From Trichomonas tenax (Eukaryota > Parabasalia > Trichomonadida > Trichomonadidae), in assembly GCA_023091735.1 (NCBI GenBank), contig JALKBU010000470.1:1-38337 (forward strand): a stretch of DNA of 38,337 nt, written 5' to 3'. The notes beneath the pieces are model-generated. The model made no database searches and had not been told where the DNA came from. It was given only the letters and a program-made list of their open reading frames with translations. The stretch's first letter is position 1. The number at the start of each line of letters is the position of its first letter. Both the position numbers and the translations under genes were made by a program. Shown one piece after another: positions 31,258 to 38,337 of the stretch.

Positions 31258-31731
31258 AAAAAAATATATATTTCCTTTCGGTTATGTAAAGCGCGAAGCA
31301 TGAATTGGGTGCCTGGATAATTGCAGTCAATAATTGCTCCTCTATCAAGAAGTAATTTAAAAACTTCAAGCGAATTATAAATTATGACAGTTTCTAAAAT
31401 AGAAGTATCATCTTCACATACTTGGTTAATATTGGCTCCTTTCTGAAAAGTTCTTCTAAAGTTTTGTTTTTGGTGTTCAAACCTAAGTCGGTTTTGTATT
31501 TCAATAGAATAGCGTATGACAAAGGACTCCCAGAAATCATATTTTCATTTAAATTAATTGGATATTTTAAATATACATAATCAAATAATTCTAAATATGA
31601 TTTTGTATTTTGAAGATTAGGCACACATCTGTAATCAATAATTCTGATAAGATACGGTATGGGAAAGTTGTAATTAGTGATGCAGAAATCCACAAGGCTA
31701 ATGCATTCTTATAATCATCAAAGAGATTCAT
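31258..31731 (-). pseudogene. Ankyrin-repeat protein relic
   Basis: Minus-strand reading from ATG 31729-31731 (MNLFDDYKNALALW) leads, after frame changes, to a frame at 31394-31693 (YLELFDYVYLKYPINLNENM, then KTDLGLNTKNKTLEELFRK). A second frame at 31258-31439 holds a clear ankyrin unit (GANINQVCEDD, then NSLEVFKLLLDRGAIIDCN). The two join between LFRK and GANINQ, so a frameshift lies near 31440. The protein is cut off at 31258, where the opposite-strand coiled-coil gene ends. Ankyrin families of this kind with DUF3447-like N-termini are numerous in trichomonads. It is non-functional, with at least two frameshifts and a lost 3' end. Confidence 0.6.
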
Positions 31732-32659
31732 AACAGAAGCCCATTAATGATTTGTAATGGGTTTCTGTTTGTAATCATATCTTGATTAAGTAATACCTTG
31801 CTAAGATCATGAAACAGATTGCACCACTAGAATCAGCACCACAAAAAAAGCACGTAAATGTTTCATCAGATTCGTACAGGAAGGGGGTTTACTCGTTAAA
31901 AATAGCAAAACTCAAAAAGGTTAACAAGAAAAAAAGTGGGGCCGAAAAAAATCTGCCAATTTGTGGTATGGCGGCGAAGTCGACATACCACAAATTTCTC
32001 ATTACTAACTAATAACAGTGAAGGTATGAAATACACGTGTGTCTTCAACTAAGTTTAATGTCAGAAAACATCTATTCCAACTTGGAAATAATTCGAAATT
32101 TTCATTGAGAGTCAATCCATAAATTTCACTGCATCGTATATTGTTGTATTGCAAATGTAGTCGAATCGCATAGTTGACATCTGTAGAATAAAATGTTGAC
32201 ATTTTGAAACCATTCAAATTACAGTAACTTTCGCTAATATTCATATATGATAGTAAGAAAGCGAAGCCTTAATTATCATTTCAATACTGTTAAGATTGGC
32301 TGGATAGATTTTTCTGGATGAAATTTCGGAAATGAATTGGATTGTTTGAGGGCATAAATGCAACCTCCATGGTAACAGAGGTATACGTAAGAAGTTTGAG
32401 TGAATTTAGACATCTTTTTGAAAAACACAATAATTATACAGGATGAAAGGAATTTTCTGCAACCATATGAGGCTGATATGCTTACATCCATAGTCTTCTT
32501 TATCATCATGCCACAGAAGCCCATGAATGGATCGTCAATAGCGAGTTAAGTAAGGAGAAAGACACCAAAAAATCTGACAGGGTGTCAAAAAATAGTGCAA
32601 GAACCTTTTTATTTTCATCAATAAATCTCATAAATGCCGGTAGCACAAAAGTAACATAA
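31732..32659. other. Intergenic region with unclassified gene remnants and a hairpin
   Basis: It contains the hairpin at 31958-31996. Two minus-strand open frames, 32005-32244 and 32276-32524, have fairly normal amino-acid composition and may be pieces of one decayed gene, but I recognise no family. The minus-strand text near 32522-32533 (CATTCATGGGCTTCTG) resembles that near 31744 (CATTAATGGGCTTCTG), hinting at related 5' ends. A TCATA (32628-32632) before the GH31 start is a possible initiator. Confidence 0.4.
31958..31996. repeat. Perfect 13-bp stem, 13-nt loop hairpin
   Basis: AATTTGTGGTATG (31958-31970) is exactly complementary in reverse to CATACCACAAATT (31984-31996). The loop is GCGGCGAAGTCGA, unusually GC-rich here. 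It could be an RNA structure, a protein-binding palindrome, or a remnant of a small transposon end pair. Confidence 0.75.
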
Positions 32660-35335
32660 ATGATTTTTATTTTATTGCAATATTATTACAGGAAGTGCGA
32701 AGAGATCCGATTCTGCAATGACAACATGAACAGCCACCACCCGATCATCTCTATTAACCAAAGCACAATTTCTTTGGCATCAAAATCTTACAAAGCACAT
32801 TTGCTTATCGATGGACAGGTTTCTCCATATACGTTGGAGCTCTACAGAGTCAATGGTTCAGGTTTTCGCTTCAGAATTGATCCAGGAGAAGAACTTTCTT
32901 CTTATCGTTTTGATATCACGCATGATAACATTATTGTCGACAAAACTAAACTGGAAACGAAAACAGCGATAACAAGGAAACCTAAAAATTCATATGATAT
33001 TATATCTTCTGCTGATGGAATTCAAGTTTTTGTTTCATTTTATCCTATGTCTTTAACATTTGCTAAAAATAACACAAAATACATCACAATTAACTCCGAT
33101 AACTTCATGTTCATCGAAAATGGAGACTATCTTGCAGATACAAATTATAGTGAATTCACAGAAACGTATCCACACGGAAAAACTGCTGTAGGCATTGATA
33201 TTTCCTATTTGTCGCCGAATGTTCGTCTCACTGGATTCGCAGAAGGCACTTATAAGGCAAATCTCGAAGATACTCAGTCTTCAAGCGAAAGAAGATACAC
33301 AAGAGACAACTACGCTATGTACGGTGTCGTTCCTGTTCTCACTGGACACTGCACTGAGTTCTCAGACAATCCAACATTTTTCTGGATGAATCCATCAGAT
33401 TCTTACATCCAAATCAACACAAAGAGTGACAGAAGAGTCGTTAAAGTCATCTCTGAAGGTGGTTTTGTCGATGTTATTATTTTCATCGATCATATGTTAA
33501 ATGTTTTGGTCCAATATGAACTTTTGACAGGAAAGGCTCCTCTCCCACCAGCATTCGCTTTTGGATATCATCAGAGTAAGTACGGATATCCGAGCCAAGC
33601 TAAGGTCGAAGAAATCATCACTGGACTTAAAAACGCCGAATTCCCATTCGATGTTATTTGGCTTGATATTGATCATCTTCACAATTTCCAACCTCTTAGG
33701 ATCAATACTACATGGTTCACATCAGCGAAGACATTCTACGATAGCCTTGCTAATGATAATCGCTATGTTGTTAGAATCACAGATCCACACATTCCTGTTG
33801 ATGAAACACACAAAGCTTACAACGAAGCATTCGAGCATGATTATCTTCTCTTGGATGCCGCTGGAAACCAAGTCATCGCTCCATGCTGGCCAGGAAACTC
33901 CAGCTGGCCTGATTTCTACTTGAAGGAAGTCAGAGATTGGTGGGGCACTCAGTTCTACTACGATTCGTATCCAGACGAGTGGGCAAAGAATGTCTACATC
34001 TGGAATGATATGAACGAGATTGCTGTCTTCGAACGCATCGAAGGAACACATCACAAAGATTGGACACACGATAACGGAACTCTCGAATCTCGTGAACTCC
34101 ACAATGCTTACGGCTTGTTCATGACAGCGGGCACTTATTTAGGACTCTTAGCGAGAGACAGCAATCAATTACGGCCATTCATTTTAACTCGTTCTTTCTT
34201 CGCCGGCTCACAGAAGTATGTTTGGCACTGGTCAGGCGACAACGATCCATCATGGGAGCACTTGCAGCTTTCTATTGATATGCTTCTCACTGCGAACATG
34301 AACGGTGTTCCATTCACAGGATCAGATATTGGAGGATTCACAGGAAACACAACGACACAGTTGCACGCTCGTTGGTTCGAGGCTGCGGCTTACTTATATC
34401 CATTCTACAGGCAGCATGCGGCTATCAATTGCGAATACAGAGAGCCATATTTGTTCAAAGGTACAGAGATATTCAACATCATGAAGAGTGTCACAGAAAT
34501 GAGATATAAGTTGCTTCCTTTGTGGTACACTGCTGCATACAGACATTGCATGTACTCGGAGCCTGTCGTTGCACCAATGTGGTACCATTATCCAGAAATT
34601 GAGGAGTTCCACGATAAACGATTCCAGGCGATTGTCGGTGGACGATTGATGCCATGTCCAGTTGTCACTGAAAACGCTTCGAAGGTTTCAGTAACAAAGC
34701 CACCAGGCAGATGGTACAACTGGGGGACAGGTGAAGAATTCAAGGAATCAGCAGTTGTTGATGCACCTCTTGGAACAATTCCAGTTTTCATGCGTGGCGG
34801 TTCTGTCATTGCAACATATGAGAATGCTAAATCAACAATCAAAGAGACAATGGACCAGAACATTGTTCTTCATATTGCTTTGGATGAGAACTACACAGCT
34901 TCGGGCGATTTATTCTTTGATGATGGAAAATCGTTTGATTATTTGAGTGGAAAATCAATTATCGAAAATGTCAATTATAAGAATGGCATTTTGGAGATCA
35001 CCTCCGACTCAAAGCAGTCAACAACTTTTGCAAACAAGTTTGTCACATTGAAAGTTTACGGTGCTAAGAAAGCTGATGATGTCAAAGTCACAGGAAATAA
35101 AGAGACAGATGATGAAACAGGCGTTGTTACTGTCACTGGACTCAACATCACAATCGGCACAAATTACAAATCTAGCGCTCATGCAATCACTGGACTTATT
35201 GTCGGTGTCGTTATTGTCCTTCTTGCATTAGTAACCCTCATCGTATTCTCAGTCTGGTGGTTCTGGCTTCGTAAGCGAAATCAAACACCTCACCAGAAGT
35301 TTGAGGACGACAAAGAAAAAGAACTTCAAGTCTAA
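32660..35335 (+). CDS. GH31 alpha-glucosidase, glucosidase II alpha-like, membrane-anchored
   Basis: This 891-residue glycoside hydrolase family 31 enzyme releases alpha-linked glucose. The nucleophile motif WNDMNE is at 448-453 (nucleophile D450). The acid/base aspartate is D527 in SGDNDPSWEHL. The GSDIGGFTGN block follows. WNDMNE and the N-terminal KCEEIRFC, like the Cys-bearing start of mature ER glucosidase II alpha, point to N-glycan trimming in the ER. A distal beta-sandwich follows the barrel. Unlike soluble glucosidase II, the protein ends in a 28-residue membrane span (843-870) and a basic, then acidic 21-residue tail, so the catalytic part is lumenal or extracellular. A lysosomal or surface alpha-glucosidase is the alternative. 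The start is ATG 32660, but MIFILLQYYY is very short for a signal peptide, so a missed upstream exon or different start is possible. The stop forms TAAA. Confidence 0.95.
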   Translation: MIFILLQYYYRKCEEIRFCNDNMNSHHPIISINQSTISLASKSYKAHLLIDGQVSPYTLELYRVNGSGFRFRIDPGEELSSYRFDITHDNIIVDKTKLETKTAITRKPKNSYDIISSADGIQVFVSFYPMSLTFAKNNTKYITINSDNFMFIENGDYLADTNYSEFTETYPHGKTAVGIDISYLSPNVRLTGFAEGTYKANLEDTQSSSERRYTRDNYAMYGVVPVLTGHCTEFSDNPTFFWMNPSDSYIQINTKSDRRVVKVISEGGFVDVIIFIDHMLNVLVQYELLTGKAPLPPAFAFGYHQSKYGYPSQAKVEEIITGLKNAEFPFDVIWLDIDHLHNFQPLRINTTWFTSAKTFYDSLANDNRYVVRITDPHIPVDETHKAYNEAFEHDYLLLDAAGNQVIAPCWPGNSSWPDFYLKEVRDWWGTQFYYDSYPDEWAKNVYIWNDMNEIAVFERIEGTHHKDWTHDNGTLESRELHNAYGLFMTAGTYLGLLARDSNQLRPFILTRSFFAGSQKYVWHWSGDNDPSWEHLQLSIDMLLTANMNGVPFTGSDIGGFTGNTTTQLHARWFEAAAYLYPFYRQHAAINCEYREPYLFKGTEIFNIMKSVTEMRYKLLPLWYTAAYRHCMYSEPVVAPMWYHYPEIEEFHDKRFQAIVGGRLMPCPVVTENASKVSVTKPPGRWYNWGTGEEFKESAVVDAPLGTIPVFMRGGSVIATYENAKSTIKETMDQNIVLHIALDENYTASGDLFFDDGKSFDYLSGKSIIENVNYKNGILEITSDSKQSTTFANKFVTLKVYGAKKADDVKVTGNKETDDETGVVTVTGLNITIGTNYKSSAHAITGLIVGVVIVLLALVTLIVFSVWWFWLRKRNQTPHQKFEDDKEKELQV

Positions 35336-35659
35336 ACACTTTATCATTTAGTTTCATGTATAAAATAACAATAATATTTCATATACAACTTCAGAAAAGT
35401 TACAATAGCAATTGTTGTAATAAAAACATCCATAAGGGGCCACTAACATGAAATGTAAACTATTCAAAATTGGATTGAAAAACCGCATTATATTTTCAAC
35501 TATATTCACTTAACAAAGTTGTAATCTTAATAAATAGTTATCACATCATTTTTACTATACTATTACCGCTAAGGATTTTTTAAAATGCTCTGCATTCATA
35601 ATGATTTTTAATCGACCCCTAAATTCCATATATAATTACATTTAAAATGATTGTGAGAA
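35336..35659. other. Convergent intergenic region
   Basis: About 320 bp of AT-rich DNA lie between the convergent 3' ends of the GH31 gene and the ankyrin gene. Nothing beyond likely 3' untranslated sequence is seen. Confidence 0.5.
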
Positions 35660-36949
35660 TTACACATTTCCATATTTTCTCAATTCTAAAATAACATCGT
35701 TATGTTGTTGTTTATGTGCAAAAACCAACGCTGTAGTTCCATTCTTGTTCTTAATTAATGGATCTGCACCTTTTTCAATAAGTTTCTTTACATATACAAG
35801 ATTACCATTTGTCGCGGCATACATTAAAGCTGTGTGTCCTTTTTCGTTCTGGAAGTTAATTTTGAAGTCGTGCTCAAGTAGTGTATTCAAATAGAATTCA
35901 TTGTCACTTGAAACTGCTGACATTAAAGCAGTTTTTGTCATATCATCTGCAAAGAAATTAATATCGCAAAACTTTTCAAGTAATACTTTAAAGCATTCAA
36001 CATTGTCATTAGCTATCGACATAATCAATGGAGTATTCTTTCCAATATTTTCATTAATTATCGTTGGATAATATCTTGAATTATCGATGATTTTTCTCAA
36101 TATTTTGTCGTGTCCAAGTTTGCAACAGTAAAAGACTGCTTCCTTTTGATCAAACAGTGTTGGACTGAAAGGAAAATCTTTGTGCAAAATTAGATCAATA
36201 AAATCAATATTACCACTTAGAACGGCTTTATGTAGACAATTTTCCCAAAAATCGGAATCCTTCAATACATTGACATCATAATCTCTAATCTTAGATAGAA
36301 ATGCTGTATTATTGCAATTAACTAAATCAGCAGCTGTAAAATTATCAAAACCTAAAAGATTCATCAACCAAGCGGCGATAATATTCGAATGAGATTTCAA
36401 AGCTATTTCAAGATATTTTTCTGTTGGTTCAAATTTTGTTCTTGATAATTGAACGCATATTTCGTAGTTTCCACCATGAATTGCACATAATCCAAGGAAA
36501 TCATCAACAGGAGCTCCATTTTCAACTAAAAAATTAAAAACATTTGAAGATCCATATTTCGCTGCAATGTCTGCTGGTCTATAGCTATCACCTCCTGCTT
36601 GATATGTCCATTTAGGCATCAATTCGTTGAACACTTGCTTAATATTAGAAACGTTATCTTCAATCAAAGAGCGAATAAAATTTGTTTCTGGGAGATTTGA
36701 GGTAACTTTGAATGAATTATCTCTGGAAAAATGGTAACTTAATTCTGAATGTATTCCTGATGCAGAATTAACGCAATTTAATGCATAAGTAAAATATTCT
36801 TCTGAATTCGAAGATAATATTCCTTGAATCGATGGCGATATTTCTTCTGCATTGACATCATTTGCTTTAAAAACCAAATTTTCTAGGATTGCACAGTTAG
36901 AAAACTCATATGTTTGTATCAAATCCATGAATTTTTCAAACTTATCCAT
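35660..36949 (-). CDS. Ankyrin-repeat protein
   Basis: This 429-residue protein starts at ATG (MDKFEKFMDLIQTYEF). The N-terminal ~110 residues are the helical region usual in trichomonad ankyrin proteins with DUF3447. Ankyrin repeats run from ~120 to the end. They are degenerate at first (DSYRPADIAAKYGSSNVFNF) and canonical near the C-terminus (KGHTALMYAATNGNLVYVKK, then KNGTTALVFAH). It is a cytoplasmic protein-protein interaction scaffold with no catalytic domain. The frame is open throughout, in contrast to the ankyrin relic at 31258. Directly upstream of the start lies a reverse-strand AAAGTGAC octamer (36956-36963). The gene follows the PARG gene on the same strand, 129 bp apart, but trichomonad genes are transcribed singly. 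Confidence 0.92.
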   Translation of the reverse strand: MDKFEKFMDLIQTYEFSNCAILENLVFKANDVNAEEISPSIQGILSSNSEEYFTYALNCVNSASGIHSELSYHFSRDNSFKVTSNLPETNFIRSLIEDNVSNIKQVFNELMPKWTYQAGGDSYRPADIAAKYGSSNVFNFLVENGAPVDDFLGLCAIHGGNYEICVQLSRTKFEPTEKYLEIALKSHSNIIAAWLMNLLGFDNFTAADLVNCNNTAFLSKIRDYDVNVLKDSDFWENCLHKAVLSGNIDFIDLILHKDFPFSPTLFDQKEAVFYCCKLGHDKILRKIIDNSRYYPTIINENIGKNTPLIMSIANDNVECFKVLLEKFCDINFFADDMTKTALMSAVSSDNEFYLNTLLEHDFKINFQNEKGHTALMYAATNGNLVYVKKLIEKGADPLIKNKNGTTALVFAHKQQHNDVILELRKYGNV

Positions 36950-37078
36950 TAAAATGTCACTTTTTATTAAAATTTTACCAAAATGAAAATTAAAAATCTC
37001 TTTTTTCCTTTCACCATCTATTATTGTAAATAGCTTTAGAATAGAAAATTATAAAATACTTTATAATTATTGCTTGCG

Positions 37079-37903
37079 TTAATGTTCTGTTCCAAATAGA
37101 GCTTTAAATGGTTCACTTTTAGGACCTTCTATTGGAAACACGATGTGATCAAAGTATTTTCCAAGTCCTTCATCAATCAGAATTGTCTTGAAATAATTTG
37201 CGACATCTTCTGGTTTGTTACGAAAGACGCCACATCCCCATGCTCCAAGAACGAGTCCTTTAATGTTATTTTCGATCGCAACAAGAATGACTTTCCGAGC
37301 TCTATTCAACATCACTTCCTTGCAATCTGAGAAACGATTTGTACTCATATTTGCAGCAGGAGCTGTTATGAATGAAACATTAAATGGAGTATCAAGGAGT
37401 TTGTAATAAGAGAGTCTCCAACATGGACATTCTGGAGTGAATATCATGTAATCACTATACAGCAAAGAATTATTATTTCTATTATAACTATACATCTCTG
37501 TGTGTTGTATCTGTGACCAATACAACGCTGATGATCTGCAAAGATTTTCTTCTTGTGCTTCGTTTTGTCCAGCGAATCCTCCACCCGGATTTCTTGCAGA
37601 GGCAAAGTTGAGTGCAGCGGTCTTTATACCTAAGCTGACGAGTCTGTGAGATGCTTCAAGCGTTCTTTCTGGTGTAACTTCGATAATTGGATGATTATCT
37701 GGATTTGCAGGAATATTTTCAATATTATGAACGTAATCAGGTTTATACATCTTAGAGTTCTCAATACAATATGAAATACTTGAAGAAACATCAACTGTTT
37801 CACCTTTTGAATTAATATAATTTCCCTCTTCGACTATATGTACGGTCTCTATCGCTGCTGGATGTCTCAGTGGTGGCAGTTCTGTGATTGGATGTTTATC
37901 CAT
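37079..37903 (-). CDS. Bacterial-type poly(ADP-ribose) glycohydrolase (DUF2263/TIGR02452)
   Basis: This 274-residue protein has the hallmark of bacterial-type PARG, a macrodomain-fold enzyme: GGG at 107-109, seven residues, then QEE at 117-119 (NPGGGFAGQNEAQEENLCR). In characterised members the second Glu of QEE is catalytic. The ALNFASARNPGGG strand-loop binds ADP-ribose, and VLGAWGCGVFRN near the C-terminus is the second conserved block. It removes poly(ADP-ribose) by cutting ribose-ribose bonds. The length is usual for the stand-alone microbial type. There is no targeting signal, so it is likely cytosolic or nuclear. It is distinct from the larger metazoan PARG; bacterial origin by transfer is possible but not shown. 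The start is ATG with an initiator-like TCATA 5 nt upstream. Confidence 0.92.
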   Translation of the reverse strand: MDKHPITELPPLRHPAAIETVHIVEEGNYINSKGETVDVSSSISYCIENSKMYKPDYVHNIENIPANPDNHPIIEVTPERTLEASHRLVSLGIKTAALNFASARNPGGGFAGQNEAQEENLCRSSALYWSQIQHTEMYSYNRNNNSLLYSDYMIFTPECPCWRLSYYKLLDTPFNVSFITAPAANMSTNRFSDCKEVMLNRARKVILVAIENNIKGLVLGAWGCGVFRNKPEDVANYFKTILIDEGLGKYFDHIVFPIEGPKSEPFKALFGTEH

Positions 37904-38267
37904 AGTTTATGATTGGATCCAACGAAAATAATGAAATAAAAATTTTGAAAAAATTGACATTTAGGTTGGTGTGTTTTGGCTCATCAAAAATTGACAAACA
38001 GAACCTTTTGTAAAGTTGCAGTCCAGCCATCGGTAATCAAAAGGAACTTTCAACCTAATATTTTGGCTGAGAAATCTTTTTCATGTTTTAATTGGGAAGA
38101 AAAACTAATTCTTCATAAAGAAAAAGGGCGACGAGTAAAAAAGTGGAGCCTCTTAACATTCAAAAGATTCTAAAAATGATAATTAATTAAATGAAAAAAA
38201 TTGTATCAATAGTAGTATATGTTTGGGGGTTGGTTGCCAATTTTTATTCTTACATAAACAGTGGACA
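37904..38267. other. Divergent intergenic region with a possible Myb fragment
   Basis: About 360 bp. It carries the initiator-like element of the PARG gene and, at 37976-38173 (+), an open frame without ATG that vaguely resembles part of a Myb repeat (see findings). Otherwise AT-rich. Confidence 0.45.
37908..37912 (-). promoter_or_regulatory. Initiator-like element (TCATA) of the PARG gene
   Basis: On the minus strand TCATA matches the trichomonad initiator TCAYW. The start-site A would be at 37910, giving a 7-nt leader before the ATG. Confidence 0.45.
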
Positions 38268-38337
38268 ATGTCGAATATCAAAAATGACAAAATAGATGAA
38301 AGAGTGATTGAAGACGGAGTTCCAGTTTATATTTTAC
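38268..38337 (+). CDS. 5' end of a CDS running off the window
   Basis: An ATG opens a frame that stays open for 23 codons to the window end (MSNIKNDKIDERVIEDGV). The composition is charged and protein-like, unlike the AT-rich noise upstream. No family can be named from so short a piece. It would be divergent from the PARG gene. Confidence 0.4.
   Translation, partial: MSNIKNDKIDERVIEDGVPVYIL

Noticed and set aside
31809..32012. 67-codon plus-strand frame with ATG, Lys-rich
   Set aside because: It spans the 13-bp hairpin, has no recognisable relatives, and its composition follows the A-rich sequence.
32660..32694. Possible intron 3' end (attattacag) before the Cys motif of the GH31 gene
   Set aside because: It does not match the known trichomonad 3' splice motif (ACTAACACACAG) and no GTAYGT donor was noticed upstream; kept only as a caution on the start.
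1..38337. tRNA, rRNA or CRISPR features
   Set aside because: I looked for the tRNA T-loop consensus, rRNA blocks and regularly spaced repeats and found none.

Overview
The window looks like nuclear DNA of a trichomonad (Parabasalia), most like Tritrichomonas foetus or a close relative. The base composition is AT-rich and intergenic DNA is strongly so. Genes appear intronless. Several starts follow an initiator-like TCAYW (TCATT, TCATA) at very short distance, and several stop codons lie in or beside a TAAA tetramer, which in Trichomonas acts as a polyadenylation signal. The gene families are those massively expanded in trichomonads: BspA-like leucine-rich proteins, Myb factors, ankyrin proteins, an initiator-binding-domain relic, TBC and VPS9 Rab regulators. 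The species call is an inference.

Layout. 1-866: non-coding, with a striking G-tract and a 22-bp palindrome. 867-2857 (+): decayed BspA-like gene. 2912-4492 (-): coiled-coil protein. 4812-5423 (+): small zinc-ribbon plus glycine-rich protein. 5454-9518 (-): 1354-residue helical-repeat protein. 10489-11840 (-): broken VPS9-like gene. 12916-13689 (+): three-repeat Myb. 13850-14589 (-): broken initiator-binding-domain gene. 16528-18072 (-): coiled-coil protein. 18781-20211 (+): TBC1D5-like Rab GAP. 23083-23595 (+): two-repeat Myb. 24629-25097: 0.47-kb foldback (MITE-like) element. 25759-27250 (+): dead pogo/Tigger-type transposase. 27895-28887 (+): three-domain gelsolin (severin/CapG type). 29689-31257 (+): coiled-coil protein. 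31258-31731 (-): ankyrin relic. 32660-35335 (+): GH31 alpha-glucosidase with a C-terminal membrane anchor. 35660-36949 (-): ankyrin protein. 37079-37903 (-): bacterial-type PARG (DUF2263). 38268-end (+): probable start of another gene.

Nothing suggests an operon or one pathway. Intact genes are compact, on mixed strands, and separated by 0.1-2.9 kb. Shared themes are membrane traffic (TBC, VPS9 relic, ER-type glucosidase), actin and cytoskeleton (gelsolin, three coiled-coil proteins) and transcription (two Mybs, one IBD relic). Five families carry clearly broken copies here, each still readable in long stretches with a few stops or frameshifts. That fits recent gene decay in an expanded genome. 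No tRNA, rRNA or recognisable snRNA gene was found.

The best second-look items are the IBD relic with three in-frame stops, the foldback element, the TBC1D5-like GAP with an acidic LF tail, the membrane-anchored glucosidase-II-like enzyme, the bacterial-type PARG, and the octamer AAAGTGAC that recurs in non-coding DNA.
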